A DNA stretch of 64,000 nt. Source: G963717155 sp963717155 (GTDB lineage Bacteria > Actinomycetota > Thermoleophilia > Gaiellales > JALYLC01). Every line of letters starts with the position of its first letter. Position 1 is the stretch's first letter. The notes under the pieces were generated by a model. The model searched no databases. It was not told where the DNA came from and was given only the letters and a program-made list of their open reading frames with translations. The stretch lies in assembly GCA_963717155.1 (NCBI GenBank), contig OY970326.1:2604001-2668000 (forward strand). Reading direction: 5' to 3'. Below, in pieces: positions 36,732 to 45,976 of this stretch. A program made the translations under genes and the position numbers.

Positions 36732-38105
36732 TCAGCCGAAGAGCCCCGCGAACGTCTGCTCGAGCAGGAAGCAGTTGAGCGCGATGATCACACCGACGAT
36801 CACCACGGCCGCTGCCGTCGTCGAGCGGCGGTTCACGAGGGTGCCCATCAGCTGTCGGTTGCGGCAGAACAGCAGGAGGGGGATGAGGGCGAACGGGATG
36901 CCGAAGCTCAGGATCACCTGGCTCAGCACGAGCGTGCGCGAGGGGTTCAGGCCGATCGCGAGGACCACGAGCGCCGGCACCATCGTGATCGTGCGCCGCA
37001 GGAAGAGCGGGATCTTGCGCTCGAGGAACCCCTGCATCACGACCTGTCCCGCGAGCGTTCCGACCGAGGACGACGAGATGCCGGAGGCGAGGAGCGCGAT
37101 GCCGAACACGACGTCGGCGTGCCGGCCGACCGTGTTCCCGAGCCCGTGGAAGACCTGGTCGAGATCCTCGACGCCCGTCAGCCCTCGCTGGTGGAAGATG
37201 CCGGCGGCCATCACCAGCATGCTGATGTTGATCGCGCCTGCGATCGACATCGCGATCACGACATCGACGAGCTCGAAGCGGAAGATCCGCTTCCGTGCCG
37301 CCGGACTCGCGCCGACGACGCGGTTCTGGGTCAGCGCCGAGTGCAGGTAGATCACGTGCGGCATCACGGTCGCGCCGAGGATGCCGGCCGCGAGCACAAG
37401 CGACTCGGAGCCGTCGAACCCGGGAATCAGCCCGCGCGCGAGCTCGGGGCCCGACGGATCCGCCAGAAAGACCTGGAACGCGAAGCCCACGAGGATCACA
37501 CCGACGAGCACGGCGATCACCGCCTCGAGACCGCGGAAGCCGCGTGACTGCAGGGCCAGGATCACGAACGCGGCGACGCCGGTGATCAGCCCGGCCGGAA
37601 AGAGCGGGATGCCGAAGAGCAGGTTCAGGCCGATGGCTGCGCCGACGAACTCGGCGAGATCGGTGGCCATCGCGATCGCCTCGGCCTGCAACCACAGGAA
37701 CCAGGTCGTGCGTCGGCTGAAGCGCATGCGGCAGAGCTCCGGCAGGTTCTTTCCGGTCGCGATGCCGACCTTGGCGCTCATCGACTGGATCACCATCGCC
37801 ATCAGGTTCGCGGCGACGATCACCCAGACCAGGAGGTAGCCGTACTTGGCACCGGCTGCGACGTTCGTCGCGAAGTTCCCCGGATCGACGTACGCCACCG
37901 CCGCGATGAACGCGGGGCCCAGGAAGGGAAGGGCTCCGCGGAGGCCCTTTCGCTCGCCACTCAGCGACCGCTCGGCGGCAGCCAGCACGCGAGCCTCGCC
38001 GGGCAGCGCCGCGGCGGCCGAGACGACGACGTGCTCGTGCGTCTCCGTGGCCTTGCCCGGCCGGTCGCGCTTCGTCTCGGTCACGGGCGGTGGCGTCACG
38101 GTCAA
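36732..38105 (-). CDS. mntH: NRAMP family divalent metal transporter (Mn/Fe import)
   Basis: A 457-residue proton-coupled Mn2+/Fe2+ importer with 11 TM helices. The TM1 metal motif AYVDPGNFATN and the TM6 motif VMPHVIYLHSAL (DPGN and MPH) are intact. The N-terminal ~55 residues are a charged cytoplasmic extension. The start is TTG 38105, whose TTGA overlaps the regulator's stop, so translation is coupled to mntR; GTG 38099 is an alternative. Confidence 0.94.
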   Translation of the reverse strand: MTVTPPPVTETKRDRPGKATETHEHVVVSAAAALPGEARVLAAAERSLSGERKGLRGALPFLGPAFIAAVAYVDPGNFATNVAAGAKYGYLLVWVIVAANLMAMVIQSMSAKVGIATGKNLPELCRMRFSRRTTWFLWLQAEAIAMATDLAEFVGAAIGLNLLFGIPLFPAGLITGVAAFVILALQSRGFRGLEAVIAVLVGVILVGFAFQVFLADPSGPELARGLIPGFDGSESLVLAAGILGATVMPHVIYLHSALTQNRVVGASPAARKRIFRFELVDVVIAMSIAGAINISMLVMAAGIFHQRGLTGVEDLDQVFHGLGNTVGRHADVVFGIALLASGISSSSVGTLAGQVVMQGFLERKIPLFLRRTITMVPALVVLAIGLNPSRTLVLSQVILSFGIPFALIPLLLFCRNRQLMGTLVNRRSTTAAAVVIVGVIIALNCFLLEQTFAGLFG

Positions 38106-38749
38106 GAGGTGACGGCGATCCGGTCGGCGAGCTCGACCGCGATCGCATGCCGTGCGCCCTCGACCTCGACCGTGAGCGGCCCGCCGAAGGGGGCCCGCTC
38201 GACGATCACCACGTGCCGCTCGGGAAAGAGCCCCAGCTCGGCGAGGTAGCGCAGGAGCGCGGGATCCGAGTCCGGCACGCAGAGGATCACCGCCTCGTCG
38301 CCGCGCATCAGGTCGCCGAGCGTCCGTGCGGGATCGGTCACGAGCTCGAGCTCGGCGCTCGGGATCGGATCGCCGTGCGGATCGCGCTTCGGGAACCCGA
38401 GCGCAGCGTCGATGCGCGCCTCGACCTCCTCGGACAGGTGGTGCTCGAGGCGATCCGCCTCGGCGTGCACCTCGTCCCAGCCGAGGCCGAGCGCCTCCAT
38501 GAGGTAGAGCTCGAGCAGCCGGTGATGCCGGACGACCTCGAGCGCGACGCGTTCGCCCGCGATCGTGAGCGACGCCCCGTGGTAGCGCTCGTGCTCCACC
38601 AGGCCGAGGCTCGCGAGGCGCTTCAGCATCCCCGTTGCGGAGGCCGGGCTTACGCCGAGCTCGTCGGCGATCGCCGACGTCGTCGCACGGCCGTCCTGTC
38701 CGAGCTTCCAGATCGCTTTGAGGTAGTCCTGGGCTGCTTCACCGAGCAT
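38102..38749 (-). CDS. mntR: DtxR/MntR family metal-dependent repressor
   Basis: A 215-residue regulator with an N-terminal winged HTH (AAQDYLKAIWKLGQDGRATT, SAIADELGVSPASATGMLKR), a dimerisation/metal domain (HHRLLELYLMEALGLGWDEV, EADRLEHHLSEEVEARIDAA) and a C-terminal FeoA/SH3-like domain. The neighbour mntH suggests Mn2+ sensing. An operator-like sequence lies just before the start ATG, so autorepression is likely. Overlaps mntH by 4 bp. Confidence 0.92.
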   Translation of the reverse strand: MLGEAAQDYLKAIWKLGQDGRATTSAIADELGVSPASATGMLKRLASLGLVEHERYHGASLTIAGERVALEVVRHHRLLELYLMEALGLGWDEVHAEADRLEHHLSEEVEARIDAALGFPKRDPHGDPIPSAELELVTDPARTLGDLMRGDEAVILCVPDSDPALLRYLAELGLFPERHVVIVERAPFGGPLTVEVEGARHAIAVELADRIAVTS

Positions 38750-38761
38750 GCCGTAATTCTT

Positions 38762-38780
38762 ATTTAGGCAAGACGAAATT
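38762..38780. promoter_or_regulatory. DtxR/MntR-type operator candidate
   Basis: ATTTAGGCAAGACGAAATT, with one strong half (TTTAGGCAAG) like actinobacterial MntR/DtxR boxes and a degenerate second half. It lies 13-31 bp before the mntR ATG and 34 bp before the divergent glpD start, so it could control both. Confidence 0.5.
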
Positions 38781-38813
38781 ACAAGGGGATCGCGGGCGTG
38801 ATACACAACAAGG

Positions 38814-40355
38814 GTGGACGACGACTCCACCGCAACGACCCTTGGAGACGAGCAGTTCGACGTCGTGGTCGTCGGTGGCGGGATCATCGGCAGCGGGGTG
38901 GCGTGGATCGCCGCACGGGCTGGACTCCGCGTCGCGCTGCTCGAACGCGACGACCTCGCCGCGTGGACGTCGAGTGCGTCCTCCAAGCTCATCCACGGCG
39001 GCCTCAGGTACCTGCGCATGGGCGATGTGAAGCTCGTGCGCGAGGCGCACGCCGAGCGCCGTGCGCTGGCCCGCGTCGTCGCTCCCCACCTCGTGCGCCC
39101 GCTGCGCTTCTGCATGCCGCTGCGGGCCGACGGCCCGTACGGCCCGGTCGCGATCGGCGCGGGGATGGTCGCCTACGGCGCGCTCTCGGGGTTCCGCGAC
39201 GGCCCCACGCTGGTGGTCGCGCCCGCCCGCGCGCTGGCGCTGGCCCCCGCGCTGCGGCCGGACGGGCTGCGCGCAGGAGGCGTGTACCACGACCACCAGA
39301 CCGACGACGCGCGCCTCGTCGTCGCCGTCGCGCGGGCGGCTGCCGCCTGTGGCGCGACGATCGCGACGCGCTGCGAGGTCGTCGGACTCGACGTGCACGA
39401 CGGCCACGTCGCTGCCGTCCATGCGCGCACCGCGGCCGGCGAGGACATCCGCGTGCGGACCCGGGCCGTCGTGAACGCAACCGGCCCCTGGGTCGACAGC
39501 CTTCGCCAGCTCGAGGATCCGCGCGCGGGCACGAGCATCCAGCTCTCCAAGGGAGCCCACCTCGTGCTGGACTCCGAGGACGAGTGGCCTTCGGCGGTCA
39601 CGGTGCCGCTGGACCGGGTGCGCGTCTCGTTCGCGTTGCCGTACAACGGGATGCTCGTGCTGGGCACGACCGACGAGCCGTACGAGGGCGACCCGGCGGC
39701 CGTGAGCGCCAACGACGCCGATCAGGAGCGCATCCTGGAGGAGGCCGGCAGCGCGCTGCGACGCGACGTCGTCGATCCGCAGCGCGTGCGCTTCCGCTTC
39801 GCCGGCCTCCGCGCGCTCCCGCTCGGCGAGCACGGGGACACGGCCACGACGCGACGCGAGATGGTGCTCTCGCGCGGGCCGGCCGGCATGCTCTCGGTGG
39901 CCGGCGGCAAGTACACGACGTTCCGGCGGATCGCGATCGAGGTGGTCCGGGCACTGGCCCCGGAGCTCGGCCTGCACGCGCTCGATGAGCATCCCGCACC
40001 GCTCGCCGACGCGGCCGATCCCGACGTGATGACCGCATTGCTCCGTGGCCGGTCGTACGGCCTCACGGACGAGCTCGCGCGCCACCTCGCCCACCTGTAC
40101 GGCGCCTCGGCCCCGCCGATCGCGGCGATGGCGCTCGACGACCGCGACCTGCTCGAGCCGCTGCACCCGTCCGGACCGGACATCGGCGCGCAGGTCGTGT
40201 GGGCCCGTCACGAGGAGTGGGCCGTCGAGGTGGAGGACGTCGTGCGGCGACGCACGTCGCTGACATTCCGCGGGTTCGACGACGACGACGTGCGCGCGCG
40301 CGTCGCGACGCTGCTCGCGCGACCCGCCCCGCCTGCCGCGCGCGCAGCTGCGTGA
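38814..40355 (+). CDS. glpD: FAD-dependent glycerol-3-phosphate dehydrogenase
   Basis: A 513-residue membrane-associated flavoenzyme oxidising glycerol-3-phosphate to dihydroxyacetone phosphate and feeding electrons to quinone. The FAD motif VVVGGGIIGSGVAWIAARAG opens the protein; SSASSKLIHGGLRYLRMGD is the GlpD signature; VAGGKYTTFRRIA is the C-terminal FAD-contact motif. The C-terminal DAO_C domain is present. GTG 38814 is the start; the purine-rich AAGG before it is very close. Divergent from mntR. Confidence 0.94.
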   Translation: MDDDSTATTLGDEQFDVVVVGGGIIGSGVAWIAARAGLRVALLERDDLAAWTSSASSKLIHGGLRYLRMGDVKLVREAHAERRALARVVAPHLVRPLRFCMPLRADGPYGPVAIGAGMVAYGALSGFRDGPTLVVAPARALALAPALRPDGLRAGGVYHDHQTDDARLVVAVARAAAACGATIATRCEVVGLDVHDGHVAAVHARTAAGEDIRVRTRAVVNATGPWVDSLRQLEDPRAGTSIQLSKGAHLVLDSEDEWPSAVTVPLDRVRVSFALPYNGMLVLGTTDEPYEGDPAAVSANDADQERILEEAGSALRRDVVDPQRVRFRFAGLRALPLGEHGDTATTRREMVLSRGPAGMLSVAGGKYTTFRRIAIEVVRALAPELGLHALDEHPAPLADAADPDVMTALLRGRSYGLTDELARHLAHLYGASAPPIAAMALDDRDLLEPLHPSGPDIGAQVVWARHEEWAVEVEDVVRRRTSLTFRGFDDDDVRARVATLLARPAPPAARAAA

Positions 40356-40385
40356 CGGGCTGACCCTCCGGGCTATCGTTCTCGC

Positions 40386-41039
40386 ATGGCCGGCGAACTC
40401 GTGCATCGCATCCGTCCGGCCGCCGGTGAGCCGGAGGGTGCGCTCGTGCTGCTGCACGGGCGCGGCGCGGACGAGCACGACCTGCTCCCGCTGCTCGAGG
40501 CCCTCGATCCGGAGCGCCGCCTGGTCGGCGTGACACCGCGCGGTCCGCTGTCGCTGCCGCCGGGGGGCGCGCACTGGTATGTGGTGCGGAGCATCGGGTT
40601 TCCCGACAGCGGCACGTTCCACGACACGTACGACCGGCTCTCGGCGTGGTTCGACTCGCTTCCGGAGCGCACCGGGGTGCCGATCGAGCGCACGGTGCTC
40701 GGCGGGTTCTCGCAGGGCGCGGTCATGTCGTACGCGCTCGGCCTCGGGAGCGGCCGCCCGACGCCGGCCGGGATCATCGCCCTGTCGGGGTTCATCCCGA
40801 CGGTCGCCGGACTCTCGCTCGACCTCGAGAGTCGGCGGGGTCTTCCGGTCGCCATCGGGCACGGCACGCTCGATCCCGTCATCGGCATCGAGTTCGGGCG
40901 CGACGCGCGCGACCGCCTCACTGCCGCGGGGCTCGACGTGCTGTACCGCGAGTCGCCGATGTCGCACACCATCGACACCGACTTCATCGCCGAGCTGCGC
41001 GACTGGCTCCTGGCCCGCATTCCCTCCACAGCCTCTTGA
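40386..41039 (+). CDS. alpha/beta-hydrolase, phospholipase/carboxylesterase family
   Basis: 217 residues. LVLLHGRGADEHDLLPLLEA holds the oxyanion HG, GGFSQGAVMSYALGL the nucleophile Ser, GHGTLDPVIG the Asp and ESPMSHTIDTDF the His: a complete triad as in small carboxylesterases. Its stop overlaps the next gene's start (TTGA), so it heads a three-gene coupled operon. Confidence 0.9.
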   Translation: MAGELVHRIRPAAGEPEGALVLLHGRGADEHDLLPLLEALDPERRLVGVTPRGPLSLPPGGAHWYVVRSIGFPDSGTFHDTYDRLSAWFDSLPERTGVPIERTVLGGFSQGAVMSYALGLGSGRPTPAGIIALSGFIPTVAGLSLDLESRRGLPVAIGHGTLDPVIGIEFGRDARDRLTAAGLDVLYRESPMSHTIDTDFIAELRDWLLARIPSTAS

Positions 41040-42037
41040 CGCAGCGCCCACAGTGGACGCTCCGCGACGGCGAGCGCCTCGTGCGCTTCGGCCGCGCGAC
41101 GGCGGACGAGGCGGAGGCGATCCTCGCCGAGCGCGGGTTCACCGGCTACGCGCTGGTGACCACCGAGCGCGCGAGTGCCAGCGTCCCCTCCCTCGCCGAG
41201 CGCGCCGACGTCGTCGCGATCGCGCCACCCGGGCTCGTCGCGGACATCGCCGCCGCGCTGCGGCCGACGGTCGCCGGCAGGCCGCTCGTCGCCCTCGGTG
41301 GTGGCCGCGTGATCGACGCCGCCAAGGCGATCGCCGCAGCCGAGCGCGCCGAACGCCCCGAGGGGGTTGCCGCGATCCCCACGACACTGTCCGGCGCCGA
41401 GCTGACGCCGATCCACCGGATACTGCCCGGGGCGACCGGGGAGCGCGTGCGGCCGTCGCTCGTGATCTGCGACCCGGCGATCATGGCGTCCCAGCCGATG
41501 CCCGAGCTCGCGGCCTCCGCGATGAACGCGCTTGCGCATGCGTGCGAGGCGCGCTGGCTCACCGACGGCAACCCGATCTCCGACGCGATCGCCGAGCGCG
41601 GCGCGGGTCTGCTGACCGCAGGACTCGAGGACGACGAGCCCGACCGCGACGCGCTCGCGCTCGGATCCGTCGAGGCGGCGCTGGCGTTCGGGCTGAGCGG
41701 CGTCGGCGTCCACCACGTCGTCTGCCAGACGCTCGTTCAGCGCCTCGGCCTGCCGCACGCCGCGACGAACGCGATCGTCCTCCCCCACGCCTTCGCGCTG
41801 ATGGGCTCGCGCGCGCCCGAAGCGATCGACGCCCTCGACCGCGCGCTCGGCGGAGACTCGCAGGAGCGCGTCAGCGCGGTCGCGCTGCGCGCCGGCCCGA
41901 CGCACCTGCGCGAGCTCGGACGCTCGCTCGACGAGTACCGCTCGTGCGTGCCCGCGATGCTCTCGCGTCCCGAGCTCGCCCGCACGCCGGGCATCGGCGA
42001 GGACGACCTCGTGGCCCTGATCGAGGGTGCCTGGTGA
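41036..42037 (+). CDS. iron-containing alcohol dehydrogenase / maleylacetate reductase-like protein
   Basis: A 333-residue NAD(P)-dependent oxidoreductase. VALGGGRVIDAAKAIAAA is the dinucleotide-binding GGGS-like loop and IPTTLSGAEL the following motif. The metal region NALAHACEARWL and GVHHVVCQTLVQRLGLPHAA keeps His residues. The layout resembles maleylacetate reductase more than classic Fe-ADH. TTG 41036 overlaps the esterase stop; the end overlaps the next gene by GTGA. Confidence 0.85.
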   Translation: MTQRPQWTLRDGERLVRFGRATADEAEAILAERGFTGYALVTTERASASVPSLAERADVVAIAPPGLVADIAAALRPTVAGRPLVALGGGRVIDAAKAIAAAERAERPEGVAAIPTTLSGAELTPIHRILPGATGERVRPSLVICDPAIMASQPMPELAASAMNALAHACEARWLTDGNPISDAIAERGAGLLTAGLEDDEPDRDALALGSVEAALAFGLSGVGVHHVVCQTLVQRLGLPHAATNAIVLPHAFALMGSRAPEAIDALDRALGGDSQERVSAVALRAGPTHLRELGRSLDEYRSCVPAMLSRPELARTPGIGEDDLVALIEGAW

Positions 42038-42504
42038 AGCCGAAGGGAGCGATCCTGCGCGTGGAGGCGGCACTGCGCGACGCCGGGCTCGACAGCCAGA
42101 TCGTGCAGACACCCGACAGCGCGCGCACGGCCGAGGAGGCGGCTGCGGCGATGGGGACGTCCGTGGGCCAGATCGTCAAGTCGCTCGTCTTCCTCTGCGA
42201 CGGATCGCCGGTGCTCGCGCTCGTGTCCGGATCGAACCGGCTCGATACCCGGCTGCTCGGCACGCTCGCCGGAGGTCGCATCGAGCGGGCCGACGCCGAC
42301 GCGGTGCGGAGCGCCACCGGCTATGCGATCGGCGGCGTGCCGCCGATCGGCCACCCAGGCCCCCTGCCGACCTGGGTCGATCGGGACCTGCTCGCCTACG
42401 ACGTCATCTGGGCCGCGGCCGGCACGCCCCACGCGGTGTTCCCCGTCGCGCCTGCCGACCTCGTGCGAGCCAGCAACGGCGTCGTGGCGGACATCAAGGC
42501 GTGA
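42034..42504 (+). CDS. YbaK/EbsC-type aminoacyl-tRNA deacylase
   Basis: A 156-residue trans-editing-like protein. RTAEEAAAAMGTSVGQIVKS with the conserved Lys, VLALVSGSNRLD and ATGYAIGGVPPIGH match the YbaK/ProX fold; members hydrolyse mischarged Cys- or Ala-tRNA. GTG 42034 overlaps the previous stop (GTGA). The last 11 bases overlap the converging NUDIX gene. Confidence 0.9.
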   Translation: MKPKGAILRVEAALRDAGLDSQIVQTPDSARTAEEAAAAMGTSVGQIVKSLVFLCDGSPVLALVSGSNRLDTRLLGTLAGGRIERADADAVRSATGYAIGGVPPIGHPGPLPTWVDRDLLAYDVIWAAAGTPHAVFPVAPADLVRASNGVVADIKA

Positions 42505-43057
42505 CCTCGCGCAGCAGCTCGAGGATGCCGAACGTGATCCCCCAGATCACGAGCTCGCCGCCGTCGACCGCCGGCCGGTAGGCGGGAACCGACCCGCGAA
42601 GCTCGGACACGGTCGACGCCGTCGGGTCGAGATCGGCGAGCGGCACCCAGAAGGCCGCGTCGACCTCGTCCGACAGGACCAGATCCGGATGCGTCTCGAG
42701 CGAGGCGACGAACGCCGCGATCCGGATCGACGCGACCCCCGCGCCGCGACCGGCGTACTCGCCGAGCGCGCCGAGGACACGGCCGTCGCGCTCGAGGTCG
42801 AGGCCGACCTCCTCGTGCGTCTCGCGCAGCGCCGTGCGGAGCAGCCCGTCGTCACCGTCCTCGTGGCGTCCGCCCGGAAGGCTCGTGTGACCCGACCAGG
42901 GGTCGAGCGGATGCTGGGCGCGGCGCAGCAGCAGCACCGCGCCCCGCCAGAGGCAGAGCATCACCGCCGCGGGCCGGCCGGGCCCTTCGACCGGCGGATG
43001 GGGGCGCCCGGCGAGCGCACGCTCGAGCGTCGCGAGGTCGGGGAACGGCCGCGCCAC
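42494..43057 (-). CDS. NUDIX hydrolase, CoA pyrophosphatase-like
   Basis: 187 residues. The NUDIX box is at LPGGRHEDGDDGLLRTALRE continuing THEEVGLD. WSGHTSLPGGRHEDGD resembles the UPF0035/CoA-pyrophosphatase signature that precedes the box in NudL-type enzymes. Probable substrates are CoA and its derivatives. GTG 43057 is the start. It diverges from the SRP RNA. Confidence 0.88.
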   Translation of the reverse strand: MARPFPDLATLERALAGRPHPPVEGPGRPAAVMLCLWRGAVLLLRRAQHPLDPWSGHTSLPGGRHEDGDDGLLRTALRETHEEVGLDLERDGRVLGALGEYAGRGAGVASIRIAAFVASLETHPDLVLSDEVDAAFWVPLADLDPTASTVSELRGSVPAYRPAVDGGELVIWGITFGILELLREVTP

Positions 43058-43139
43058 ACACGTAGGATCGCCGATCGCCGCCTGCTAGGGTGATACCCGA
43101 CCGTTCCTGCCGGGCCGTTCCCGAGACGGGCCGCGACCG

Positions 43140-43250
43140 GAGGCGTTGACGGTCAGGTCCCGCGCGTCGGGTGCCCGCGAACCGTGTCAGGTCCGGAAGG
43201 AAGCAGCACTCAGCGGCGTGGCTCGAGCGACGCGGTCAGGCCTGGCAGGA
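43140..43250 (+). ncRNA. ffs: signal recognition particle RNA (4.5S-type)
   Basis: The universally conserved domain IV apical region GTCAGGTCCGGAAGGAAGCA (43185-43204) is unmistakable. Flanking sequence folds back: GCGTC and GACGC bracket it, and CCTGCCGGGCC (43106-43116) can pair with GGCCTGGCAGG (43239-43249), so the mature 5' end may be as early as 43106. The order ffs-dnaX-ybaB-recR is a conserved bacterial neighbourhood. Confidence 0.9.
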
Positions 43251-43314
43251 GTCGCCGGTCGGGGCACCGCTCGGGGGCCCGGCGGGTCGGTCGCTCCCAC
43301 TAGACTCGGTGTCG

Positions 43315-44964
43315 ATGGCGTCGCTCTATCGCAAGCACCGCCCACGCACGTTCGCCGACGTCGTGGGCCAGGAACATGTCGTGCGCACCCTGCAGGCCGC
43401 AGTCGAGCAGGATCGAGTCGCGCATGCCTACCTGTTCGCAGGCCCGCGCGGCACCGGCAAGACCTCGCTCGCCAAGATCCTCGCGAAGGCGCTGAACTGC
43501 GAGCACGGGCCGACCCCCGAGCCGGACGGCACCTGCGAGCGCTGCATGGCGATCCACGAGGCCCGCTCGCTCGACGTGATCGAGCTCGACGCCGCGTCGA
43601 ACCGCGGCATCGACACGATCCGCGAGAGCGTGATCGAGCGCGCATCGCTCGCGCCGATCGAGGGCGGTCGCAAGATCTACATCCTCGACGAGGCCCACTC
43701 GCTGACGGCCGACGCGTCGAACGCGCTCCTGAAGACGCTCGAGGAGCCGCCGGACAAGGTGGTGTTCATCCTCTGCACGACCGACGCCGGCAAGCTGCTG
43801 CCGACGGTGCGCTCGCGCTGCCAGCGCTTCGCGTTCCGGCGCCCCGGGCCCGGCGAGCTCGCGACGGTGCTCCGGCGGATCGCCGACGCCGAGCAGATCG
43901 AGGCGGACGACGCCGCGCTGCACCTGATCGCCCGAGCGGCCGGCGGCTCCTTCCGCGATGCCGTCGGGACGCTCGACCAGCTCGCGACCGTGACGCATGG
44001 CCAGATCACGGCCGACGAGGCCGCGCGGGTGCTCGGGCTCGTGCCCGAGCAGGCGCTGTCCGACGTGGTCGACCTGATCGCCGACGGCGATGCGGGCGGC
44101 GTGCTTCGCCGGATCGATGAGCTCGCCAGCGGCGGGCAGGATCTCTCGGGCCTCGTGCCCGCGCTGCTCGATCGGTTGCGGCTGCTGTTCCTGATCCAGC
44201 ACGCAGGCGAGCTTCCGGCGTCCGCGGAGCCCCCGCCCGACCGCCTCGAGGACCTGCGCCGGCAGGCGCGCGCGCTCCCGCCCGGCGAGACCATCCGCAC
44301 GATCGACCTCCTCGTGATCGCCCAGAGCGAGCTGCGCGAGGGCTCCGATCCCCGCCTGTCGCTCGAGCTCGCACTGCTCAAGGCGGCGCGGCCCGCGAGC
44401 GCCGGTCGCGACCTGCTGCTCGCCCGCATCGAGCGGCTCGAGCAGGGGCTGTCGGGCGGCAATCCCACTCCCCCTCCGCCTCCGCCCGCGAGCGAGCCAG
44501 AGCCGCGAGCCGAGCCGGCGGCGAGCGACCCTGCACCGGCCCCCGTGCCGGCTCCGCCCCCCATGCCCGCGGCGCCCACCCCGCCGCCGCTCGAACAGCT
44601 CGGCGACATCGAGGCGCTGCGCGAGGCCTGGCCCGCGGTGCTCGACCGGCTCGACCCCGCCACCCGTGCGGCGCTCGACCCGAGCGAGCCGGCGGTGCTC
44701 AACGACGGATCGCTTGTCGTGCACGTCCGTGGGCCGATGCTGGCCATGGCCTCGCAGCGCGGCGAGGTCGTCGCGCGGGCGGTCGCCGAGGAGTGCGGCG
44801 TGCGCGTCGTGACGTCGTTTGCCGCGGCAGCACAGCGCCCGCGCGAGAACGGAAGCAGTGCAATCGAACCCGTAACCGAGGCCGAGCCCGAGCCGCCGGT
44901 AGGCGGCGAGGCGCTCGCCGCACGCCTGCTCAGCGAGTTCGACGCCCACGAGGAACAGGATTGA
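43315..44964 (+). CDS. dnaX: DNA polymerase III subunit gamma/tau
   Basis: 549 residues, clamp-loader ATPase. Walker A GPRGTGKTS, a zinc module (LNCEHG...CERCMAIHE), Walker B YILDEAHSLT and sensor 1 FILCTTDAGKLLPTVRSRCQ are present. A Pro/Glu/Ala-rich linker (~383-425) leads to a C-terminal tau-like domain. ATG 43315 is chosen; GTG 43309 is a near alternative. No programmed-frameshift slippery run was seen. Followed by ybaB after 4 bp. Confidence 0.95.
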   Translation: MASLYRKHRPRTFADVVGQEHVVRTLQAAVEQDRVAHAYLFAGPRGTGKTSLAKILAKALNCEHGPTPEPDGTCERCMAIHEARSLDVIELDAASNRGIDTIRESVIERASLAPIEGGRKIYILDEAHSLTADASNALLKTLEEPPDKVVFILCTTDAGKLLPTVRSRCQRFAFRRPGPGELATVLRRIADAEQIEADDAALHLIARAAGGSFRDAVGTLDQLATVTHGQITADEAARVLGLVPEQALSDVVDLIADGDAGGVLRRIDELASGGQDLSGLVPALLDRLRLLFLIQHAGELPASAEPPPDRLEDLRRQARALPPGETIRTIDLLVIAQSELREGSDPRLSLELALLKAARPASAGRDLLLARIERLEQGLSGGNPTPPPPPPASEPEPRAEPAASDPAPAPVPAPPPMPAAPTPPPLEQLGDIEALREAWPAVLDRLDPATRAALDPSEPAVLNDGSLVVHVRGPMLAMASQRGEVVARAVAEECGVRVVTSFAAAAQRPRENGSSAIEPVTEAEPEPPVGGEALAARLLSEFDAHEEQD

Positions 44965-44968
44965 CACC

Positions 44969-45292
44969 GTGAACTTCGATCCATCCCAGCTCATGAAGCA
45001 GGTCCAGCAGATGCAGGTCGAGATGGCGAAGGCGCAGGAGTCGCTGGCCGCCGAGCGCGTCGAGGGCACGGCGGGCGGCGGCGCCGTCACCGCCTCGGCC
45101 ACCGGCTCGGGCGACCTCGTGTCGGTCAAGCTCTCGCCCGACGTCGTCGACCCGGCGGACGTCGAGATGCTCGAGGATCTCATCGTCGCGGCCGTGTCCG
45201 ACGCGTTGCGGGCCGCGCGCGCGCTGCAGGAGTCGCGGCTCGGCGGCGTCGCCGGCGGCCTGACCGGCGGCCTCGGGCTGCCGGGTATGTAG
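44969..45292 (+). CDS. ybaB: YbaB/EbfC nucleoid-associated protein
   Basis: 107 residues. FDPSQLMKQVQQMQVEMAKA forms the N-terminal helix, then SVKLSPDVVDPADVEMLEDL and DALRAARALQES. Typical length and position between dnaX and recR. Binds DNA as a dimer. GTG 44969 is the start; the stop abuts recR. Confidence 0.93.
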   Translation: MNFDPSQLMKQVQQMQVEMAKAQESLAAERVEGTAGGGAVTASATGSGDLVSVKLSPDVVDPADVEMLEDLIVAAVSDALRAARALQESRLGGVAGGLTGGLGLPGM

Positions 45293-45889
45293 GTGCTGTC
45301 GCCCGCGGTCGAGGATCTGGTCGTACAGCTCGCACGCCTGCCCGGCGTCGGCCGGCGCACGGCTCAGCGCCTCGCGTTCCACCTCCTGCGCGTCCCCGCC
45401 GACGAGGCGCTCGCGCTCGCGCACGCGATCGAGGAGGTCAAGGCGCGCATCACCTTCTGCGTCGACTGCTTCAACCTGGCGGAGGGCGAGCGCTGCACGA
45501 TCTGCCTGGACGCGCGTCGCGACCGCAGCCTGATCTGCGTCGTCGAGGCGCCCGCCGACATCGAGCCGCTCGAGCGGACGGCCGAGTACCGGGGGCTGTA
45601 CCACGTCCTCGGGGGCGCGCTGTCGCCGATCGACGGCGTGGATCCCGACGATCTCCGGATCGCCGAGCTGATCGCCCGCGTCGAGGCCGGCCGCGGCGAG
45701 CTGCAGGAGATCGTGCTCGCCACCAATCCGACGATGACGGGCGAGGCGACAGCCGCGTACATCGCCGACCGTTTGCGCGGTATGGTGCGAGTAACCCGCC
45801 TCGCGAGCGGGCTCCCTGTCGGCGGCGACCTCGAATACGCCGACGAGGTCACGCTCGGACGGGCCCTTTCCGGACGGCGCGAACTGTAA
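45293..45889 (+). CDS. recR: recombination mediator protein RecR
   Basis: 198 residues. A helix-hairpin-helix (LARLPGVGRRTAQRLAFHLL), a zinc finger (CVDCFNLAEGERCTIC), a TOPRIM domain (ICVVEAPADIEPLERT) and the C-terminal Walker B-like region are all present. GTG 45293 directly follows the ybaB stop. Helps load RecA at gaps with RecFO. Confidence 0.95.
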   Translation: MLSPAVEDLVVQLARLPGVGRRTAQRLAFHLLRVPADEALALAHAIEEVKARITFCVDCFNLAEGERCTICLDARRDRSLICVVEAPADIEPLERTAEYRGLYHVLGGALSPIDGVDPDDLRIAELIARVEAGRGELQEIVLATNPTMTGEATAAYIADRLRGMVRVTRLASGLPVGGDLEYADEVTLGRALSGRREL

Positions 45890-45976
45890 CGTGGGCGGAT
45901 TGCAGGTATAAACCGCGCAGCCTCGCGCAGCCTGGTACGATCGAGCACTTTTTCGGAAGCGGGAGACGATCGGTAC

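Noticed and set aside
45890..45976. Sigma-70 promoter before the glycosidase-like gene (TTGCAG ... TACGAT)
   Set aside because: The two hexamers are 30 bases apart, too far to form one promoter.
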